64,000 nt of DNA, taken from the NCBI GenBank assembly GCA_022661535.1, contig JAKULF010000005.1, positions 1,550,001-1,614,000 of the forward strand, in the 5' to 3' direction. The notes below the pieces were generated by a model. That model was not told where the DNA came from and ran no database searches. It worked only from the letters and a program-made list of their open reading frames with translations. This DNA comes from Eutypa lata. Lineage: Eukaryota; Ascomycota; Sordariomycetes; Xylariales; Diatrypaceae. Made by a program: the position numbers and the translations under genes. Below, piece after piece: positions 57,670-64,000 of this stretch (position 1 is the first letter of the stretch; each line of letters starts with the position of its first letter).

Positions 57670-59874
57670 ATGGATCCATCTACCACATTATTCACTTTCA
57701 TGCTGTGAGTGTTTCTTAAGTCTTCTATGAAACTTCCTTTTTTAAAGCCCGGTTGCTTTATTTATCTTTTGTTTTGTTTTGTTGGTTCGCATTGCTTTCT
57801 ACACAGCCCTCTGGATCCCTTACGTACTTTCGGTGCTTGGGCCATTTTTTATCAGCTCGAAGTCCATCTCCTTAGCATTAAGCATAAGGTGTACCTGCAT
57901 AAGACCTTGTCAGCTTTTTAGTGTCGGAGACCTTTCTCGTACCGACGATATGGAACAGTCTTATATTTACAGGGGTCCCACGCGAAGGTCAGATTTTATC
58001 AAGCTATTTTCCGAGTATTTTCCCATGGTGAACACGAGGTGTCAGTCAGCCCTGTCACCCATGCTTAACGCTATTTCGGCAATAAGCGCTCATTCAAGGC
58101 ACTGAGAAGGATGATCCGTCATGGTGTTTAGGGTGTGCCCTGTTCCTAACAAACAATGTGCATGTTTCTCAGGTGACACAGCCCGAGTATGCCTATCAAG
58201 ACCTTGCTTACCCCCATGCACATTGTGTTGTCAAAGGCGGCTTATGACTCTTTAAGTACGCGTTGGCCCAGCATCTGCAAGTGTAGATGTCATCCAAACT
58301 ATCTCAGTCCAGTCATATAATATAAATCTTTCTTTGTTTCTACCTATAGAAAATGTCGCCTACTGACACTAATAATTTCTATAGTCAGACATGCCCTTCT
58401 GTTCAGACTGTTCATCTATTTGGATCGTGGGACAACTTCTCTTGCCATACCATGGAGCGTGACGACCGACGTGGCCGAGGTCAATGGCGAGGATGCCACA
58501 CATATAAGAACATCGTCTGTGACGGTGACCAAGCTAATAATTCAACTCGGAATGGTGGTCTCAAGATGGGACAAACATACTACTACTATGTAAGCCTCCC
58601 TTACTGTTGAAAGCTGATCATGTCCCGACTAACAACAGTAGTACGAACTGGACGGGTCAACTGAGACCTACGATGCTACACACCCTACAACTAATGCCTG
58701 TCCATTTTTGCCTGGACAGACCGTCAACACCCTTGAGGTTCCTACGGAGCGATCACTAAGATCAAGAAGCGCATCGATGAACTCTTTGCGTAGTGCCAAC
58801 TTGAAGACAATGAACCCTAGAGACAGGTTTACGGCACCCCGAGCAGCTCCACCGGTTCCAGGAGCTTCGGAAACGAAGGTTGACTCCTTGCCCTCTTCTG
58901 CATTCTCCGATTCGAGGTCAGAACGTTCTCTATCACCTGCACCTAAATGGACTGGTGCCGCTCGACGACTATTCGGATTCAAGCATTCTAATCACGACGA
59001 TGATCACGGCAGACCCTCGAGGGCAAATGATTCAGGGTATACGTCTCCGGAGCCGGGCAGGGCTTATGACCGTGCGAGAAGTACGACGCCATCAGGGAGC
59101 ATTCGTTCCCGTGACATGTCGCCCGAATCTTTCAGGCGCTTCTTATCGGATGACGCTCCTTTCGTACAACCTACTGTGGACCCCTCGCCAAAGCTCTGGA
59201 TACCTGATGAGATCATTGAAGAGAATGAGGATGACGATAATTTCGCGACAAGTGCTGCGTCCGAAACTGCACCAGTCACGATGCTATCGCCCCCGCCTAC
59301 CCAGCGCAGTACCTCGTCATTGCTACCTGGGTCGAAGAACGAGTCTACGGCTACCATTGTGCCAGAAGGGCCCCTATTGGATGCTAGTGCCCCTCCAGCG
59401 CCCGTCGAAGCTCCCGATTCGACCTGTATCAGCGTGAACATCCCGCGATCACATTTCTCATTTTCAACCACATCATCTAGTCCGACTTCCCCTCTCTCGC
59501 GCGCGACGAAGTCTCGAGACCGGAGCAATTACTCGTTCCTAGACGATTCCGATGATGATTTCGATGATTGCATCTCCTCGAATGAAGATGATTTCAACCC
59601 TCAGCCGGCTGAGGCTGGAAAGAACGACATACGATCGCGTCGTGCGCCTTTCGCAAATTACAGCCTGCCGTGCCATAACACCGACAGCAATAAGCTTGCC
59701 GACGACCAACGGCGGCCTACGTTTGGCTCCCCGGAGCTCGTCGCGAGGAACGAGAACGGAGTGCCCGTTGGTAACACTCATCTCCTAACCCTGCCGCACA
59801 TCGATAGTGGTCTAGACGACCTAGCCAGCGAGATCAGCTGGATTGCGGATGTAATTCGCCCCAAAGACTTTTGA
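57670..59874 (+). CDS. AMPK/CBM48-type glycogen-binding-like domain protein with disordered tail
   Basis: A fungal protein with an N-terminal early-set/CBM48-like domain and a long low-complexity tail; 490 aa. Exons: 57670-57704, 58385-58589 and 58642-59874, with all phases agreeing. Exon 1 (MDPSTTLFTFML) supplies the first strand; exon 2 gives VQTVHLFGSWDNF, the conserved G-S-x-x-x-W/F turn, then RRGRGQWRGC; exon 3 starts YELDGSTETYD and includes PFLPGQTVNTLEV, matching the DG...NVLEV ending of such domains (about residues 6-110). Residues 120-490 are Ser/Pro-rich with acidic patches, ending DDLASEISWIADVIRPKDF. Intron 1 is long (680 nt), so a start at 58353 (MSPTDTNNFYSQTCPS, same frame) is an alternative. 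The role is unknown: carbohydrate or kinase-complex interaction is possible by family only. Confidence 0.78.
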
Positions 59875-60874
59875 GTGGATCCACGGAGAGGATCACAAGG
59901 AGTCATCGATAACTTTCCTAATTCTCGGATATCTTGAGTGGGAGACCTAACGGTGGAATATATAGACCAGCAGCAGGTCTGCCTTTACGCAAATGTGTCA
60001 TGAAGTTTTTCATGATACAAGGCTTGTAATATCTTTTTTTGTTTTGGTATTTATTTATACCTGCATAGCAATGGCGTTGGCGGAGAGGGGCATCCTAGAG
60101 TATACCCTTGGTTATTATTTTTTTAATTTTTTTATCTTCTTCTGCGGAAAACGAAGAGTTTTCCGCCGTCCTCTAGAGAAAGAGGCGTTGCTCCTTTATT
60201 GTTAGGATAGAACCAGGGTTCGGAGTAGTCGGACGGTAGACGGGGAAACGCGGAAATGGTCAAGACTAAAGAGAGGAATGAGAAGAGGCCTGTAATGATA
60301 CAAGCCCCGTGAGATGAATAGATGCGGAGCACATACTACACTATACTGAGTCTTCAACTACATACCCATGTGACGTCCTACTGCTTGGCCTTTTGCGTCA
60401 TACTTCTTGCTTTCTATGCCGGAGGTTAGTGATCGTGGCCCGGACGAACTGGTAAATTGTTCTCGAACCAAGATCGGCGGGCCTGGAAGATAGGCACGAC
60501 TTATCCATACCAAAAGGTGTGTCTCATTTTCTAGGTCATCTGTTTTTGGATAGTAGTAACCTATTGTATTATTAACAGCAAAGTACCCTGTAGGGGACGA
60601 ATCCCCGTCCCTTTGCATCGTTTTTGCTACCCTATGGTATGATCAGTATCTACTGGAGAAGAGGGCGGGGACTGGTTGGGTTAACCCAGCACGATTACGA
60701 ACCGAGTCATCTGTTGACCATGGAAGAGAGCAGGCATATGCGAATATTTGAACGATAACTAGACATAAGTCTCCACAAGAGTTTTGTTATCCTACCAACA
60801 TACTGTAACTACTGACCTGATCTCAAAGGGTCACCATCAGACAAATAGCAACAGACTCGATATACACCAAGCAA
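59875..60874. other. Intergenic region with two weak small minus-strand ORFs
   Basis: Between convergent genes. Two minus-strand frames, 60618-60358 (86 codons) and 60332-60132 (66 codons), lie in tandem. The second has a hydrophobic N-terminal segment (ACIITGLFSFLSLVLTISAF) and a coding-like end (LSLEDGGKLFVFRRRR). Neither has a recognisable domain, and I could not join them into one spliced gene. They might be one decayed gene. Confidence 0.3.
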
Positions 60875-62131
60875 TTAGACCTCGGCTGGCCCGTACTCAG
60901 TCCAGTCCTTACCAGCCGAATACTCCTTGTGCATTTTAAACGACCAGGTAAGCTTCACCCTGGCCCTTTCCTCCATCCTGCCCTCGAACTCTGCAATACC
61001 TTCGCTCGTAACACCTTCATTGATAAGGGTATGCGCCAGGTCGACTGCACTGAGAATGGCCGTGTCGCCGCCCGACCCGCCCATCGGGCTCATGGCATGA
61101 GCGGCATCACCAACGAGTGTGACGCGGCCCGTGCGATCGGCACCACGGACGCCGATTTCGGGCGCACTAGACATAAGCGGCAGACACGCAGAGACGTCGT
61201 AGGACGCCTCGTCGAACACGGTCCGGAGAGCCGGGTGAAAGCCGGCCGTCAGGCGAGCCATGAAGTCGCGCCTCTCCCGCTCCGTCTGCGGGATCGACGG
61301 CGCCGCCGCCCCCGGCGGTACCGTGAACGCCCAGTACAGGTAGTCGCTGAACTGGAAGCCGGGCAGCGCGGCGAGGATCGCCTCCTTATCGTCCGGCCAG
61401 ACCACCGCTTCCATGAACATCGTCACCTGGGCGGCCCGGTCCTCCGCGATGAAGTAGTCGAGCATCTGCGGCGGGATCCGCGAGCGTAGGTCTGCTGTCA
61501 GAGGCGTCCGGCCCCACATCGACCAGCGCTCCACGTCCAGGAGTCTGCGCTCTGGCTGTAGCTGGCGCCGCACGCCACTGCGGATGCCATCGGCGCCGAT
61601 CAGGAAGCGGCCGCGGGCGGACGAGCCGTCTGCGAAGCGGACCGTCACGATCTTGGCCCCTTCTTCTTCTTCTTCTTCTTCTTCTTTTCTGGCGATCTCG
61701 TACGAGACGAACGTCTTATCGTAGTGGACGGCGTCCTCGATCCCGTTCTTCAAGACCACCCGGACCCAGGAGCGGTCGATGGGGGCGCTGCCGCGGTACA
61801 CACCGTCGCCGTGCAGGCGCGGGGCGTCGGGCGCCGCGATGTCGAAGGCGTGCGCGTCGAGGAGGAGCGGCATCGCCGGGTTGCGCTTCGCCGCCGTGCG
61901 GCGCAGCAGGCCCTCTGTCTCCGGCAGCGCCGTGGAGAGTAGGCCGTCGAGGGCCTCGGGCGAGATCCGGAACCGGTGGCCCTGCGCTGGCTGCGCGCGC
62001 GGCTGCCGCTCGAAGAGCGAGAAGGGGATGTTGTGCTTGCGCAGCCCCTGGGCGATCACGAGACCCGCGACCCCCGCCCCGATTATGAGGATGGGGAGGT
62101 CGGCTTCGTTGGATGGTGTCTGTGCGGTCAT
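60875..62131 (-). CDS. FAD-dependent monooxygenase
   Basis: A 418-aa group-A flavoprotein hydroxylase (PHBH/salicylate-hydroxylase-like fold), using NAD(P)H and O2 to oxygenate a small aromatic or polyketide substrate. Residues about 13-34 (ILIIGAGVAGLVIAQGLRKH) form the GxGxxG FAD-binding Rossmann motif, FERQ follows, and the second FAD motif GRVTLVGDAAHAMSPMGGSG lies near residue 345, with the DG-type GRFLIGADGIRSGVR at about 185. A run of eight Glu near residue 158 comes from a TTC/CTT trinucleotide repeat (about 61659-61685). The start at 62131 places the Rossmann fold at the usual distance; the frame runs 21 codons further to a poorer leader ATG. It stands alone, with no visible biosynthetic partner. 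A close-family assignment (substrate) is not possible. Confidence 0.9.
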   Translation of the reverse strand: MTAQTPSNEADLPILIIGAGVAGLVIAQGLRKHNIPFSLFERQPRAQPAQGHRFRISPEALDGLLSTALPETEGLLRRTAAKRNPAMPLLLDAHAFDIAAPDAPRLHGDGVYRGSAPIDRSWVRVVLKNGIEDAVHYDKTFVSYEIARKEEEEEEEEGAKIVTVRFADGSSARGRFLIGADGIRSGVRRQLQPERRLLDVERWSMWGRTPLTADLRSRIPPQMLDYFIAEDRAAQVTMFMEAVVWPDDKEAILAALPGFQFSDYLYWAFTVPPGAAAPSIPQTERERRDFMARLTAGFHPALRTVFDEASYDVSACLPLMSSAPEIGVRGADRTGRVTLVGDAAHAMSPMGGSGGDTAILSAVDLAHTLINEGVTSEGIAEFEGRMEERARVKLTWSFKMHKEYSAGKDWTEYGPAEV

Positions 62132-64000
62132 GATTCTGAGCTTGATTTGAGCTGACTGTTTTGTTTGTTTGTTTTGAAGTGATTGATACAACATGGACTG
62201 GACTTTTGGTGTGTTTGTTTTTGAGATTCGGTTTGGTAGTTTTCCCGTTTCGCCTGAAATCTTCTGATGGAGAATGTGGACATGTCGTGTTTATATACTC
62301 GAGTTTTAATGCTTCTAGCAACGTCATTGCCCATCAGGCTGAAGGATCACTCTAAAGACAGCAAGGACATGATGACTGCCGATCCTCCTACCTCGCGATT
62401 CGCGATTAAGAGAATAGGCGAGCGGACCCTGTCCGGTCCCCCTGGGATGCCCAGTGAGCAGCGTATGATATCTCGACATGACGCAGCGGCAAGTCTCGTT
62501 CTCGCACTCGCACTGATATAAGTTGCGGGGATGACTCAATTTGACTCACAAGAACAAAGTGATACAGAGATATTATACCGGAGTGCTGGTCAGGTTCGGA
62601 TAGTCTCGGTATTTACCGTTTTCGAATAAGGGGAGCGGACTTGATGGCAACCATCAGCGAAGCATCGCATCCAACCCACAAAAGCTTATGATTGAGTTGT
62701 TGATGCCGTTTAATATCATCTAGAAAACGAATGAATGTATTGTTGACAATTGAGTGAACATCTAAATTTGAACTCAAAAGAAAGGGGGGGGGGGAGGGGG
62801 AACTGGGAAAAGGGGTAAGAATGGGGCCGTAGTATAACCACCATTCTACATTATCCTATGATAATGACTTCAAGCTACTAAGAGTTCCATCATACTCAGG
62901 AAAGTTCACCCATTGAGTAACTGTCACATAAGCCCCTTCATATTGGACTGTTGCTGTACGGCCGCCTTCAGCGCAGCTAATATGCCCTAATCCCGGCCCA
63001 GTCGATCAATGCCACGTCTACGTGTGTGTACAAAAAGTCAGTTTACACCTTCTATTTTTGGCTACTGAGGGAGATCTAGACACACACTCATTCGCAAATC
63101 CTTAATTCGCCAGTTACAACCCTCGCGCCTGCGCCGGGGGGCTCAATCGCGGTTTTATGTCATACTCCCGGATCGTGGGTGGGTCCTCGGGACCATTCTG
63201 TCCGAGAAGTGGAGCCTATCGGACTTGTGCTTTGGTGCTACCTAGGTACCTAGTAGATACACTTTAAGGCTACCTATTTCTTTATCGCCGATAAAGCAAT
63301 GCTATATGACAGGTATATCAGATCAGATGTGGCTTAGGATAATGACGAATAGGGTTTGTTCGTGAAAAATCATGGGATAGGGGGTGAGGTCACAACCCAT
63401 TCAATTGTCTTTAGCTGTTCCCTATGGTACCTACTTCGGTAGGCAAGAGATGGCCAACGACTTAGACAACTTGCTTTGGATAGGAACTTGAAGACCTAGA
63501 CAATTCCCAAGGCGACGAGTACTGGGAGAATTAGACGGCCAGTCGTTAAGGCATTTGAAAGACACGAAATAGCTAATCTTAAGCTATGTAAGTATGTGTT
63601 TAGATGTGTTTGTGGAAGAAATGAAGCAGATGGTTTTATGTTATGGTAACTCTCATTACGGACTATGTATTTAAATAAACTTCCTTATGCGTTGGAACCT
63701 ATTTTTGGACTGCAGTTCTAGCAGCATAGAGGCATATACACCGAGTAGGGGGCATTCTATACAATCTTTGACTATAAATATCATTTAACCTACCACACCC
63801 CACTATACCACTTATCATACCCCAACGAAAGGGATTTCCGGGTATGATAATTGTAAAAATAAAGAGATACACGGTTTTTATTAAGCAAGATATTCAAGGT
63901 CACGTGATGACATATAAAAGAGAGACGACAATAGATACTGTAGTATGATTAAAACCTGTATGGATTTATGCCCCTATTTAAGTAGAATGCTATGGAACCT
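62132..64000. other. Right-end region without supported genes
   Basis: The first about 150 bp is the monooxygenase leader and promoter. The rest shows no convincing frame. It contains a G-run (about 62787-62802). Confidence 0.5.

Noticed and set aside
1..64000. tRNA, rRNA or CRISPR-like arrays
   Set aside because: No A-box/B-box pairs with plausible cloverleaf, no rRNA-like sequence and no spaced palindromic repeats were seen by eye.

Overview
This 64 kb window is nuclear DNA of a filamentous ascomycete (Pezizomycotina, most likely Sordariomycetes; I cannot name a genus from the sequence alone). The signs are genes with short GT-AG introns carrying CTAAC-type branch sites, fungal-type gene content (ATG20/SNX42-type sorting nexin, V-ATPase c', STE11-type MAPKKK, TRI12-type MFS pump, GPI-anchored yapsin-like protease), and a 7 kb AT-only block that looks like a retroelement destroyed by repeat-induced point mutation (RIP). 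Gene density is low and uneven: 13 well-supported protein genes, one of them cut by the window edge, plus several weak candidates or remnants.

Layout. 1-629 is the 3' end of an autophagy sorting nexin (ATG20-like), convergent with a five-exon V-ATPase proteolipid c' gene (1196-2557, minus) that contains a 13-nt microexon. A 3 kb gene-poor stretch with coding-like remnants follows, then a GPI-anchored aspartyl protease (5564-7079, +) and a membrane acyltransferase-3 protein (8482-10596, +). A cysteine-rich secreted protein (11301-11837, minus) borders a second gene-poor stretch (11.8-17.2 kb) with decayed or orphan coding remnants. A seven-exon TRI12-like MFS transporter (17215-19823, +) ends it.

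From 20.3 to 43.3 kb is the housekeeping core: DNA ligase I (minus) divergent from a mitochondrial HTD2-type hydroxyacyl-thioester dehydratase (+), an F-box gene (+) whose first splice junction does not keep frame, the STE11-type MAPKKK (minus), a PH-domain/leucine-rich-repeat protein (+) and a second F-box protein (minus).

43487-50499 is an LTR-retrotransposon-sized block with two 215-bp direct repeats exactly 6798 bp apart. Its interior is almost pure A/T with C surviving mainly as CpG. RIP fades out at the outer edges of both LTRs. An orphan gene (51194-51997, +) lies just beyond it, then 5.7 kb with no convincing gene.

The right end holds a protein with an N-terminal AMPK/CBM48-type glycogen-binding-like domain and a long disordered tail (57670-59874, +) and an FAD-dependent monooxygenase (60875-62131, minus); the last 1.9 kb shows nothing codable. 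The genes do not form an evident biosynthetic cluster, and I found no CRISPR array, tRNA or rRNA. Exon coordinates below were derived by hand from splice signals and reading-frame continuity. I found no convincing undescribed system; the best leads are the RIP gradient, the microexon, the F-box frame break and the orphan or remnant loci.
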